DNA of 64,000 bases, from the NCBI RefSeq assembly GCF_015223355.1, contig NZ_JADFFK010000009.1, positions 184,788 to 248,787 of the forward strand, in the 5' to 3' direction. The position numbers and the translations under genes were made by a program. Below are positions 52,627 through 61,548 of this stretch, piece after piece (the first letter of the stretch is position 1; every line of letters begins with the position of its first letter). This stretch comes from Salipiger mangrovisoli (GTDB taxonomy: Bacteria > Pseudomonadota > Alphaproteobacteria > Rhodobacterales > Rhodobacteraceae). Under the pieces are notes generated by a model. It was not told the origin of the DNA and did no database searches. It worked only from the letters and a program-made list of their open reading frames with translations.

Positions 52627-53408
52627 GCCTCGATATTCGTGGCCTGACGGTCGCGCGCGGGACGCGCAAGGTGATCGACGGGCTGACCCTGCCGACGTTT
52701 GCAATGGGCGAGTTCGCGGTGATCGCCGGTCCGAACGCGGCGGGCAAGTCGACGCTTCTGCGGGCGATTGCCGGGCTGCTCCCCTCGACGGGCGAGGTCC
52801 TTCTGGAAGGGCAGCCGCTGCACGCTCTGCCGCGCGCCGAGATGGCGCGGCTCATCGGCTTCATGCCGCAGAGCCTCGAAAGTCGCTCGGCGCTGACGGT
52901 GCTCGACAGCCTGACCGTGGCGATGAACGCGGGCGGCGGGCTGGCCGGGCGGGCGCTGCGCGGCCCCGCCGCCGGGCGTCACGCGCTGGAGGTTCTGGAG
53001 CGCTTCGGGCTTGCCGATCTGGCACTGCGGCCGATGGCGGCGCTCTCGGGCGGGCAGCGGCAGGCGGTGGGGCTGGCGCAGGCGATGATCCGCGACCCGA
53101 AGCTGCTGCTGCTCGACGAGCCGACCTCGGCGCTCGATCTGGCGCGGCAGTTCCAGCTTCTGTCAGAGGCCCGCAAGCTCGCATGCGAGGGGCGCATCGT
53201 CATCGCGGTGCTGCACGATCTGGCGCTGGCGGCGCAATGGGCTGACCGGGTGGTCCTGCTCGAAGGCGGCGCGCTGCGCGCCTCTGGCGCGCCGGCAGAG
53301 GTGCTGACGCCGCAGAGCCTGTCACAGGTCTACGGCATCGAGGCACGGGTCGAACGCTGCTCTGAAGGGCGCGTGATGGTCATGGTGGACGGGCTCTCGC
53401 AGCCCTGA
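52623..53408 (+). CDS. Ferric-siderophore ABC ATP-binding protein (FepC/FecE-like)
   Basis: 261 residues. Walker A AGPNAAGKSTLLRA; IGFMPQSLE Q-loop; signature LSGGQRQAVGLAQAM; Walker B LLLLDEPTSALDL; H-loop AVLHDLALAA. The P-loop has Ala in place of the usual Gly (NAAGKS), as in several siderophore ATPases. Energises the FecCD permease. Confidence 0.92.
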   Translation: MSLDIRGLTVARGTRKVIDGLTLPTFAMGEFAVIAGPNAAGKSTLLRAIAGLLPSTGEVLLEGQPLHALPRAEMARLIGFMPQSLESRSALTVLDSLTVAMNAGGGLAGRALRGPAAGRHALEVLERFGLADLALRPMAALSGGQRQAVGLAQAMIRDPKLLLLDEPTSALDLARQFQLLSEARKLACEGRIVIAVLHDLALAAQWADRVVLLEGGALRASGAPAEVLTPQSLSQVYGIEARVERCSEGRVMVMVDGLSQP

Positions 53409-53423
53409 TTTTCAGGAGAGATT

Positions 53424-53969
53424 ATGATGCAGATTCTGGACAGCGCGGAGCGCTACGGCGCCATTTCTCGGCTGCTGCACTGGGCGGTGGCGGTGCTGAT
53501 CCTGTGGCAATTCCTCGGCATGGGGCTGAAGCTGATCTTCGGGCGCAACGATTTCGTCGGCTTCTTCGTCGGCACCCACCAACCGGTGGGATTTGTCATC
53601 TTCTGGCTGGTGGTGGTCCGGGCGCTTTGGGCGCTGGCAAGCCGCAAACGCCGTCCCGAGCATGGCACCGGGCTGGTCGCCAAGGCGGCGGCAGCGGGCC
53701 ACGGGCTGCTCTATGCGCTGATGATCGCCATCCCCTCTCTCGCGCTGCTGCGCGCCTGGGGAGGCACGCGCGGCTTTGCGCCCTTCGGAATCGAGGTGTT
53801 TGCCCCCCGCGAGGCCGAGATCGCCTGGGCCACCGGCCTTGCCAACCTGCTGCACGGCGAGCTCGGCTGGGTGCTGGCGGTGCTGATCCTCGGCCATATC
53901 GCCATGGTGGGCGTGCACGAGAGCCTCTGGCGTGACGGCACGCTGCGCAAGATGGCCGGGCGGCGCTGA
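53424..53969 (+). CDS. Cytochrome b561-family membrane protein
   Basis: 181 residues with four membrane segments. Candidate haem ligands: H in SRLLHWAVAVL, H in THQPVGF, H in NLLHGELGW, and H in ILGHIAMVGVHE. Ribosome site AGGAG; the ATG at 53427 is equally placed. Family members move electrons across the inner membrane. At the end of a siderophore uptake operon (15-bp gap), it may supply electrons to reduce ferric siderophore, an inference from context. Confidence 0.86.
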   Translation: MMQILDSAERYGAISRLLHWAVAVLILWQFLGMGLKLIFGRNDFVGFFVGTHQPVGFVIFWLVVVRALWALASRKRRPEHGTGLVAKAAAAGHGLLYALMIAIPSLALLRAWGGTRGFAPFGIEVFAPREAEIAWATGLANLLHGELGWVLAVLILGHIAMVGVHESLWRDGTLRKMAGRR

Positions 53970-54050
53970 GGGCACAACGGCCGCGCGGAGACCTCTGGCA
54001 CAGACGACCGGCGCTGCTGGTGTCCGGCACCTTTCCCCTGCTTGAAGCAG

Positions 54051-54088
54051 AAAGAAAAAGCCCCGCCAGGCAGACGAGCCGGCGGGGC
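54051..54088 (-). terminator. Rho-independent terminator of ccrM
   Basis: GCCCCGCC (54060-54067) pairs with GGCGGGGC (54081-54088), and on the minus strand the stem is followed by TTTTTCTTT (54059-54051). It lies about 60 bp past the methyltransferase stop. A second hairpin just upstream pairs GTGCCTGC (54095-54102) with GCAGGCAC (54107-54114) around CGAA. Confidence 0.88.
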
Positions 54089-54147
54089 GAGTTCGTGCCT
54101 GCCGAAGCAGGCACCGGCGGTCGTGAAACCGTTCTTGTCCCTGGAAC

Positions 54148-55344
<1,197 letters not shown>

Positions 55345-55349
55345 TTAAA

Positions 55350-55979
55350 TCAGGACCTTACGTTTGCGTCTTGATACAAGATATTGTGTATGGGTGCGAA
55401 GGATCTTCTATGGTGTGGGGTCACACCGAAATCTCGGAGCCCATCCATGTGCTTTTTGGAGCCGTACCCTGCGTTAGTTTCCCACCCGTAATGCGGGTAC
55501 TGTTGCGCCAAGTCCCGCATCAGAGCGTCCCGCCAAATCTTCGCGACGATCGAAGCAGCCGAGATACTCACAGACTTACCATCCCCCTTAACCACAGCCG
55601 TGGCGGGGCAGGGCAGATCGGGCGGCAGGCGGTTGCCGTCGATCAGCAGATGCGCCGGTCGCGCGGGCAGGGCCGCGACGGCGCGGCGCATGGCGAGGTG
55701 GGTGGCCTGTAGGATGTTGATCTCGTCGATCTCCTCGACCGTGGCCACGCCGAGCCCGACCTGTGCCTGCGCGCGGATGATCGGCTCCAGCGCCTCGCGG
55801 CGCTTGAGGGTGAGTTTCTTGGAGTCGTTGAGCCCCGTGGGGATCAGCGCCGGATCAAGGATCACCGCGGCGGCGACCACCGGCCCGGCAAGCGGCCCGC
55901 GGCCAACTTCGTCAACCCCGGCGACCAGCGCGCCACCCGCCCAGAAGGGCGACTCGAAAGATGTATCAGGTCCAGTCAT
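55350..55979 (-). CDS. rnhB: Ribonuclease HII
   Basis: 209 residues. Catalytic motifs: [19 protein letters not shown] (D22, E23), LLIDGNRLP, and [17 protein letters not shown]. The C-terminal [29 protein letters not shown] is the RnhB signature. It removes ribonucleotides and RNA primers from DNA. Lies 90 bp upstream of ccrM on the same strand, the common alphaproteobacterial order. Confidence 0.95.
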   Translation of the reverse strand: MTGPDTSFESPFWAGGALVAGVDEVGRGPLAGPVVAAAVILDPALIPTGLNDSKKLTLKRREALEPIIRAQAQVGLGVATVEEIDEINILQATHLAMRRAVAALPARPAHLLIDGNRLPPDLPCPATAVVKGDGKSVSISAASIVAKIWRDALMRDLAQQYPHYGWETNAGYGSKKHMDGLRDFGVTPHHRRSFAPIHNILYQDANVRS

Positions 55980-56016
55980 GCCGGTGTTCTGCGCCCTCTG
56001 GCGCAGCAGGGCAAGA

Positions 56017-56943
56017 TCAGCGCGCCTTGGGGTGCGTTGCCTCGTAGACCTTCATCAGGTGCACGCTGTCGACCGAGGTATAGGCCTGCGTCGTCGACAG
56101 CGAGGCATGGCCAAGAAGCTCCTGGATGGCGCGCAGGTCGCCACCGGCCGAGAGCAGGTGCGTCGCGAAGCTGTGGCGCATTGCGTGCGGCGTGGCGCTG
56201 GCGGGAAGGCCGAGCTGCATGCGCGCCTTCTCGGTCACCGACTGGATCAGCCGCGGGTTCAGCTTGCCGCCGCGGGCGCCGCGGAAGAGCGGGCTTGTAG
56301 GCGTGATCTCGAAGGGGCAGAGCTTGAGGTAGGTCTCGACCGCGCGGCGGGCCACGGGGATGACCGGCACGATCCGCTCCTTGCCGCCCTTGCCGAGGAT
56401 GCGCAGCGACTCGGCGAAGGGCCAGTCGGCGCCGGTCAGCCCCAGCGCCTCGGAGATGCGCAACCCGCAGCCGTAGAGCAGGGTGATGACCGCCGCGTCG
56501 CGCGCGCCGATCCAGCCCTCGCGCGATTGCATCTCGACGGTGTCGATCATCGCGCGGGCGGCGTCCTCGGTCAGGGGCCGGGGCAGTTTCTTCTGGAACT
56601 TGGGCGCGCGGGCAGAGAGCACGGCGGTGGGCTCGAAGCCCTCGCGCTCGGCCAGCCAGCGGTAGAAGCTCTTCACCGCCGAGAGCTTGCGGGCCATCGA
56701 CCGCGGCGCGCAGCCATTGCCGTGCAGATGCGCCATGAAGGCGCGCATGTCGGGCGTGGTGACGCGGGCGAGCGGCTTCAGCCCCTGCGGTTCGGCGTGG
56801 TGCAGCGTCTGGAAGGTGATGAACTCGGCGACGTCCGCGCGATAGGCAGTGATGGTGTTCTCCGAGGCATTCTTCAGCGCGCGAGCGTGGTCGAGCCAGC
56901 CTTGCAGCGCGTCGCGCGCCGCCGGAGAAAGCGCAAGGCTCAC
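56017..56943 (-). CDS. xerC: Tyrosine recombinase XerC
   Basis: 308 residues. N-terminal SAM-like core-binding domain (about 1-100), then the catalytic domain: R in [14 protein letters not shown] in [29 protein letters not shown] (HxxR), [17 protein letters not shown] (His and Tyr nucleophile). Resolves chromosome dimers at dif with XerD. The start overlaps the DUF484 stop, as is usual for xerC. Confidence 0.93.
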   Translation of the reverse strand: MSLALSPAARDALQGWLDHARALKNASENTITAYRADVAEFITFQTLHHAEPQGLKPLARVTTPDMRAFMAHLHGNGCAPRSMARKLSAVKSFYRWLAEREGFEPTAVLSARAPKFQKKLPRPLTEDAARAMIDTVEMQSREGWIGARDAAVITLLYGCGLRISEALGLTGADWPFAESLRILGKGGKERIVPVIPVARRAVETYLKLCPFEITPTSPLFRGARGGKLNPRLIQSVTEKARMQLGLPASATPHAMRHSFATHLLSAGGDLRAIQELLGHASLSTTQAYTSVDSVHLMKVYEATHPKAR

Positions 56944-57644
56944 GACAGCCAGCGACGCATGGTCCGCTCGAACACCCCGCCGAAGAAGGCGAGAAGATCG
57001 GTGCCCTGCTGCGGCGTGAACATCTGCGGGTCCTCCGAGCCCATGACCAGCAGGCCGGGCAGGCGGCGCGGGCCGAAGTCGAGCTTGAGGCAGGCCTCGG
57101 AGCGGATCAGATCTGCGCGCGGGCCGAAGATGCGCCGGTCTCCGGTGCCGAGCTGGCGCAGCGTGACCTGCCGCAGCGGCGCGTCCACGCGCTCGGTCAG
57201 GTAGCTGGCGACGAAGCCGGGTTCCGCCAGCGACAGCACCTCGCCAAGCTTGCTGACGGCGCGGGTGTCGTCGGGATGGCCGGTTTCCAGCACCAGCCGG
57301 ATGATATCGACCCGCAGGATCGCGGCGACCTCGCCGTTGAGGTCGCGCAGGAAGGGCTCGAAGGCCACCGGGTCGAGCATCCTGAGGATGGCGCGGTGGA
57401 TCTGGTTGGTGCCGGCAAGGTTCTCGTAGGCGGCGGCGATGACGCTGCGGTGGGTGTCTTCGAGCCGATCCAAGCGCGACTCGAGCCGCTCCATGGCAAT
57501 GCCGCGCAGGTCCACGATATTGGACCCCATGGCGCGTTCGTTGGACGCGATGAGCGCCTGCATCAGGTCGCGGTCATCGAGAATCATGTCGGGGCGAGAG
57601 AGCAGCTGCTCGCGCAGCGTCTCGTCGATACGGGGACTGCTCAT
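56940..57644 (-). CDS. DUF484-family protein upstream of xerC
   Basis: 234 residues from the ATG at 57644 (MSSPRIDETLREQLLSRPDMI); the longer frame to 57779 lacks a site. N-terminal helical part, coiled-coil-like segment (ERLESRLDRLEDTHRSVIAAAYEN), then a GAF-like domain ending with LLVMGSEDPQMFTPQQGTDLLAFFGGVFERTMRRWL. DUF484 genes precede xerC in many proteobacteria; function unknown. ATGA-like 4-bp overlap with xerC. Confidence 0.85.
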   Translation of the reverse strand: MSSPRIDETLREQLLSRPDMILDDRDLMQALIASNERAMGSNIVDLRGIAMERLESRLDRLEDTHRSVIAAAYENLAGTNQIHRAILRMLDPVAFEPFLRDLNGEVAAILRVDIIRLVLETGHPDDTRAVSKLGEVLSLAEPGFVASYLTERVDAPLRQVTLRQLGTGDRRIFGPRADLIRSEACLKLDFGPRRLPGLLVMGSEDPQMFTPQQGTDLLAFFGGVFERTMRRWLS

Positions 57645-57848
57645 GCCTGTTCCGGTCTGTCCGTGCCTGTTCCGGGTGATCCGTGTTTTGTGGCCAAGCC
57701 TATCAGGTCCGTCTGCCGATTGCGCCCCCTTTTCTCGGGGTGCAGGCGTGTTTCCGCAGGTTGTGGCGATGTCGCCCATTGGGAAAGGGAAGACTTTGGC
57801 AGCGCGAGGTTTTCTGGCAGACTAAACGGGGCACAGGAGGAGGATCCC

Positions 57849-58166
57849 ATGCCCACCATCACCCATCCAAGCTCTGCCCAGACGGTCATCACCACCTTCG
57901 AGACCAGCCCCGGCACCTGCCAGGACCTGCTCGAGGCGCTCGAGGCGGCCTATGACGAGTTCATATCGAAGCAGGCGGGGTTCGTCGGGGCGGGTCTGCA
58001 CGTCAATGACGCGCAGACCCGGATCGCCAACTATTCGCAGTGGGAGCGGCGCGAGGACTTCCTGGCGATGCTGCGCAGCCCCGAGATGCGCGCGTGGAAT
58101 CGCAGGTTCAACGATCTCAGCCGCAGCTTCGAACCGGTGCTCTACGAGGTCGCGGCGGTTTACTGA
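57849..58166 (+). CDS. Small ABM-like (antibiotic biosynthesis monooxygenase fold) protein
   Basis: 105 residues, start at ATG 57849 after AGGAGGA. A single ferredoxin-like domain: VITTFETSPGTCQDLLEALEAAYDEFISKQAGFVGAGLHVNDAQTRIANYSQWERREDF. The pattern matches ABM-family proteins, which include quinol monooxygenases, haem-degrading enzymes and stress proteins. No haem ligand or active residue stands out. Transcribed alone. Confidence 0.75.
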   Translation: MPTITHPSSAQTVITTFETSPGTCQDLLEALEAAYDEFISKQAGFVGAGLHVNDAQTRIANYSQWERREDFLAMLRSPEMRAWNRRFNDLSRSFEPVLYEVAAVY

Positions 58167-58205
58167 CGCCGCGCGCGGGGTCTCTGCCAGGCCGAGGGGC
58201 GCAGA

Positions 58206-58901
58206 TCACGCCGCCAGCGTGCGGGCGGTGCCGCGGCGTTCGGTGACCCGCAGCCTGTAGCCTTCGCCGCGCACTGTCTCGATCGACAGCGCCGCCTCGA
58301 CGGGGGCGAGATGGGCGCGCAGGTTGCACATGTAGACATCGAAGACCCGCGGCGCGGGTTCGTTCTCGAAGCCGTAGACGTGGCTCATCAGCGTCTCGCG
58401 CGTGGCCAGTCGACCGGGGCGCAGCGCGAGGAATTCGAGGATCTCGTAGAGCTTTGGCGACAGCGAAAGCGTGGTTGCCCCGAAATGCACCCGGCGCCGT
58501 TCCAGATCGAAGCGCAGCGGGCCGCAGTCGCTGACCGGCAGCGAGACGCCATGCGCGCGGCGGGCCACCGCGGCGAGCCGTGCGATGATCTCTTCGGGCG
58601 CCGCGTCCGAGGACAGCACGGTGTCGGCCCCGGCCATCAGCCAGGCGGCGATCTGCGCGCCGTCGGACTCGCGGGCGATCAGCGCGATCGGCACCTCTGG
58701 GTTGAGGTCCCGCAGATGGGCGAGGGTGGTGTGGCTGCGCAGCACGCCGGCATCGACCACCAGAAGATCATGCGCGCCGATACGGTGAAATTCCTCGATG
58801 TCCTCGGCTGCTTCGCAACGGGTCAGCAGCGTGCCGGTCTGCGACAGCGCATGGCCGAGGCTCATCATTTTCCAGGTGGTTTCAGCAATCAGGTAGCGCA
58901 T
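58206..58901 (-). CDS. OmpR-type response regulator with degenerate receiver
   Basis: 231 residues from the ATG at 58901 (ribosome site AGGAG). The C-terminal winged helix is intact (RLATRETLMSHVYGFENEPAPRVFDVYMCNLRAHL, IETVRGEGYRLRV) and CtrA-like in flavour. The receiver is atypical: the N-terminal acidic pair is reduced to AETTW, D50 (LLVVDAG) could be the phospho-Asp, and the conserved Lys near residue 100 is replaced (TVLSSDAA). No kinase gene adjacent. It is probably phosphorylation-independent or atypically controlled. Confidence 0.82.
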   Translation of the reverse strand: MRYLIAETTWKMMSLGHALSQTGTLLTRCEAAEDIEEFHRIGAHDLLVVDAGVLRSHTTLAHLRDLNPEVPIALIARESDGAQIAAWLMAGADTVLSSDAAPEEIIARLAAVARRAHGVSLPVSDCGPLRFDLERRRVHFGATTLSLSPKLYEILEFLALRPGRLATRETLMSHVYGFENEPAPRVFDVYMCNLRAHLAPVEAALSIETVRGEGYRLRVTERRGTARTLAA

Positions 58902-59185
58902 GGGCAAGCTCCTCCTAAGCACCGCGGGCGTGGGCGCCGACGGCGGGTCCGTTCGATTGGGGCGAGGGTGACCGTTCTTGCAGGTCTGCCGGGTAACCGG
59001 GCCATCCCGTGAGCCCATCCGGGTCCGTCGGGGGAGGGCGGCGCGTTCTGCGGCCCGTTCCAAGAGGTACCGCCCAATTGTGCCCGAAATGTGTTGGCAT
59101 CTTGGGCGGGCGAGGATGATTTGTATCAAGGCGCTATACCTTCGCAGAGCCCATGATGCCGCAAGGTCAGGAAAGGAGGCCTCGT

Positions 59186-59593
59186 ATGTACAAGAACATT
59201 CTCGTGCCCATCGCCTTTGACAGCGACTCCAAGGCTCTGAAGTCCATCGAGGTTGCGCAGGCGCTTGCGGACCCGGACGCAAAGATCACCCTGCTGCACG
59301 TGATGGAGCACATTCCCGGCTATGCGATCACCTACATGCCGCCCGAGTATCTGGCACAGTCGCGTGCCGCGCTCGAAAAAGAGCTGGGTGACATGGCGGC
59401 GAAGCTGCCCCACGCCAAGGGAATGGTGATCGAGGGCCACTCCGGACGCTCCATCCTCGAATACGGCGAGGAGAACGGCTGCGATCTGATCATCATCGCC
59501 TCGCACCAGCCGGCGATGAGCGACTACCTGCTCGGCTCGACCGCCGCCGTTGTGGTGCGCCATGCGCATTGCGCGGTGCACGTGCTGCGCTGA
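59186..59593 (+). CDS. Universal stress protein (UspA family)
   Basis: 135 residues from the ATG at 59186, with AAAGGAGG just upstream. MYKNILVPIAFDS start, KITLLHVMEHIPGY, VIEGHSGRSILEYGEENGCDLIIIASHQPAMSDYLLGSTAAVVVRHAHCAVHVLR. The G-x2-G part of the ATP motif is replaced (HQPAMS), so ATP binding is doubtful. Single gene, probably stress-induced. Confidence 0.9.
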   Translation: MYKNILVPIAFDSDSKALKSIEVAQALADPDAKITLLHVMEHIPGYAITYMPPEYLAQSRAALEKELGDMAAKLPHAKGMVIEGHSGRSILEYGEENGCDLIIIASHQPAMSDYLLGSTAAVVVRHAHCAVHVLR

Positions 59594-59620
59594 CCTTCGC
59601 AGGGGGCGTGACATCTTGGT

Positions 59621-59654
59621 CGAGGCACCCCGCGCTGTCGCGCGCGGTGCCTCG
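59621..59654. terminator. Bidirectional hairpin between usp and epimerase genes
   Basis: CGAGGCACC (59621-59629) pairs with GGTGCCTCG (59646-59654), with an inner stem CGCGC (59631-59635)/GCGCG (59640-59644) and a 4-base loop. It fills the 66-bp gap between two convergent genes. No T run, so Rho-independent termination is likely but unproven. Confidence 0.7.
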
Positions 59655-59659
59655 GAAAC

Positions 59660-60721
59660 TCAGGAGATGCGGCGCAGGTCGCCAGAGCTGAGCGAGTCCC
59701 GCGCCCAGTCGTTTGCGCCGTAGTACTCGCGGTACCACTCGACGAAGGACTGGACACCCTCGAGCAGGCTCGTATCGGGGCGATAGCCGGTCAGCTCGTG
59801 CAGCAGGCTGGCGTCGGCCCAGGTTGCGGGCACGTCTCCGGGCTGCATCGGCAGCGGGTTGCGCAGCGCCTTCAGGCCGGTCGCCCGTTCGATTGCCGCG
59901 ATGAAGTCGCCAAGCGGCACCGCCTGCGAGTTCCCGATGTTGATCACGCGCCAGGGGGCGACCGGCGACAGCGAGTCGCCCGGAGGGACAACCCCGTCGG
60001 CAGGCCGCTGCGGCACCACGTCGATCAGCAGACGGATGCCCTGCACCAGATCGGTGACATAGGTGAAATCGCGCATCATGCGGCCGTGGTTGTAGACGTC
60101 GATCGGCTCGCCGCCCAGAATCGCGCGGGTGAACTTGAACAGCGCCATGTCGGGCCGACCCCAGGGCCCGTAGACGGTAAAAAAGCGGAACATCGTCACC
60201 GGCAGACCGTAGAGATGCGCGTAGCTGTGGGCCATGCCCTCGGTGGCCTTCTTGGTGGCGGCATAGAAGGACATCTGGTGGTCGGTCCGGTCGGTCTCGG
60301 CGTAGGGCATGCGGGTGTTCGCGCCGTAGACCGAGGACGTCGACGCGAGCAGCATATGCTCCGGCGGAACCGCACGGGCGGCTTCGAGCAGTTCGAAGGT
60401 GCCGATCATATTGCTGTCGAGATAGCTGCGGGGGTCTTCGAGCGAGTGGCGTACGCCCGCCTGCGCCGCAAGGTGCACGACGATGTCGGGCCGCTCGGTT
60501 GCGAACAGCTCCCGGAGGAAGCCTGCGGTCTCGACAGACGCGTTGAAGAGAGAGAAGGCCGGCGACTCTCGCAGCATCGCCTGACGCTGCAATTTGAGGT
60601 TCACGTCATAGTATTCGGAGAGATTGTCGACCCCGACGACGCGAAACCCGTCGCCTAGGAGCCGCTGACACAGGTGGAAACCTATGAAGCCTGAAGAGCC
60701 AGTGACCAAAGCGGTGCGCAT
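59660..60721 (-). CDS. UDP-glucuronate 4-epimerase (SDR family)
   Basis: 353 residues from the ATG at 60721 (AGGAG at 7-base spacing). Rossmann motif VTGSSGFIGFHLCQRLL, VDNLSEYYDVNLKLQRQ typical of UDP-glucuronate epimerases (CapI, LpsL), STSSVYG, catalytic Y-K in FYAATKKATE, RFFTVYGPWGRPDMALFKFTRAIL. It converts UDP-glucuronate to UDP-galacturonate for surface polysaccharides. The UDP-glucose 6-dehydrogenase gene at the window end would supply the substrate. Confidence 0.9.
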   Translation of the reverse strand: MRTALVTGSSGFIGFHLCQRLLGDGFRVVGVDNLSEYYDVNLKLQRQAMLRESPAFSLFNASVETAGFLRELFATERPDIVVHLAAQAGVRHSLEDPRSYLDSNMIGTFELLEAARAVPPEHMLLASTSSVYGANTRMPYAETDRTDHQMSFYAATKKATEGMAHSYAHLYGLPVTMFRFFTVYGPWGRPDMALFKFTRAILGGEPIDVYNHGRMMRDFTYVTDLVQGIRLLIDVVPQRPADGVVPPGDSLSPVAPWRVINIGNSQAVPLGDFIAAIERATGLKALRNPLPMQPGDVPATWADASLLHELTGYRPDTSLLEGVQSFVEWYREYYGANDWARDSLSSGDLRRIS

Positions 60722-61225
60722 CAAAGAACTCCTAACAAAAAATCATTTCAAGAAAAAATATCTAAGTTCTTGTGGGCTGCCCGGCTGCAAGGCAAGCGGT
60801 TTCTGTCTCAAGGCAGCCATTGCTCGGTGCTCCGCCTGTCAGGGCACATTCGAGCGGCGACATCCCCCGCGAGCGCGCGGGTTGAAGCCATGGCGGGTGT
60901 CGGGCGGCGGTGCTCGCTGAGGGTGCCCGAGTTCGGCGATTCGAGCGAGCGGCAGCGTGATTTGACCAGGCGCCATGCCAAGACGATGCTGCGGATGCAG
61001 CCGTATCGGCAATGTTGCTCAACCGGAAACAGAGGCTTGCCCGGAAAATGAGCGGATTTCCCGCATCGGCACCATTAAATTCAGGCGCAGGCTTCCAATG
61101 AATTTTCACCTATCTACCTGAAAACAATGTATATTAGTCCTATGCGTAAAATGGATTACATTCCGCCCTTAGAAGGGCATCTTAAAATGTCTGTGAGGTA
61201 TAGGTTAATGCAGCCTTAAAGATAA
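60722..61225. other. Intergenic region upstream of the peptide operon
   Basis: About 500 bp. The first 300 bp is GC-rich; overlapping open frames on both strands (60762-61109 minus, 60770-61051 plus) are without start signals or motifs. The last 150 bp is clearly AT-rich, unlike the surroundings. It contains an inverted repeat, GCCCT (61165-61169)/AGGGC (61174-61178), which may be an operator for the operon starting at 61285. Confidence 0.5.
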
Positions 61226-61254
61226 TTGGCAGAGTATCTGCGCTTTGCTATAGT
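61226..61254 (+). promoter_or_regulatory. Promoter of the peptide operon (sigma70-like, possible sigma54 overlap)
   Basis: TTGGCA (61226-61231) and TATAGT (61249-61254) are separated by 17 bp, a near-consensus -35/-10 pair 30 bp before the start codon. The same -35 region also reads TGG then TGC with GG and GC ten bases apart, the spacing of a sigma54 -24/-12 element. The first reading is stronger. The gene start follows AAGGAG. Confidence 0.6.
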
Positions 61255-61284
61255 CTGATTCATTGAAAAAAGGAGTTTTCTAGC

Positions 61285-61503
61285 ATGACTGATAAGACAC
61301 CTCAGGGTGACTCCCTGGAATCCCCCGGCCGTCGCGAGCTGCTTGGCAAGGCCGGGAAATACGCAGCGGTTACGCCGCTTGCAGTCACCGCGCTTCTCTC
61401 CACCTCGATGAAGGCTGATGCCGGCGGCATCTTCCGTTCTGGCGGGATGAAGCACAAGAAAAAGTACAAGATGAAGAAGAAGTACGGCCACTATAAGCAC
61501 TAA
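61285..61503 (+). CDS. Precursor-like small exported peptide with basic tail
   Basis: 72 residues. Three parts: an acidic/polar N-terminus; a twin-Arg-type export leader (G15-R-R-E-L-L-G-K-A-G, then a hydrophobic stretch 26-40, AxA at 44-46); and a 26-residue tail G47-H72 with nine Lys, three His, three Tyr and one Arg and no acidic residue. The predicted mature peptide is strongly cationic. There is no Cys and no lasso, lanthipeptide or sactipeptide signature. An HPr-kinase-like gene and a nucleotidyltransferase gene follow on the same strand, so the peptide may be their substrate. Family not recognised. Confidence 0.78.
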   Translation: MTDKTPQGDSLESPGRRELLGKAGKYAAVTPLAVTALLSTSMKADAGGIFRSGGMKHKKKYKMKKKYGHYKH

Positions 61504-61506
61504 GCC

Positions 61507-61535
61507 CGCCGGGGGCCGGCGTTCTTCGGTCTCCT
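61507..61535 (+). terminator. Hairpin with pyrimidine tail between peptide and kinase genes
   Basis: CGCCGG (61507-61512) pairs with CCGGCG (61516-61521), followed by a pyrimidine-rich TTCTTCGGTCTCC stretch. It sits four bases after the peptide stop and may act as a partial terminator or attenuator, so that the peptide is made in excess of the kinase. Such leaky hairpins follow many precursor-peptide genes. Confidence 0.5.
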
Positions 61536-61548
61536 GATTTTCTTCATT

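Noticed and set aside
60762..61109. 115-codon minus-strand frame upstream of the peptide gene
   Set aside because: No start signal, no motif, overlaps another frame of similar quality; part of a noncoding gap.
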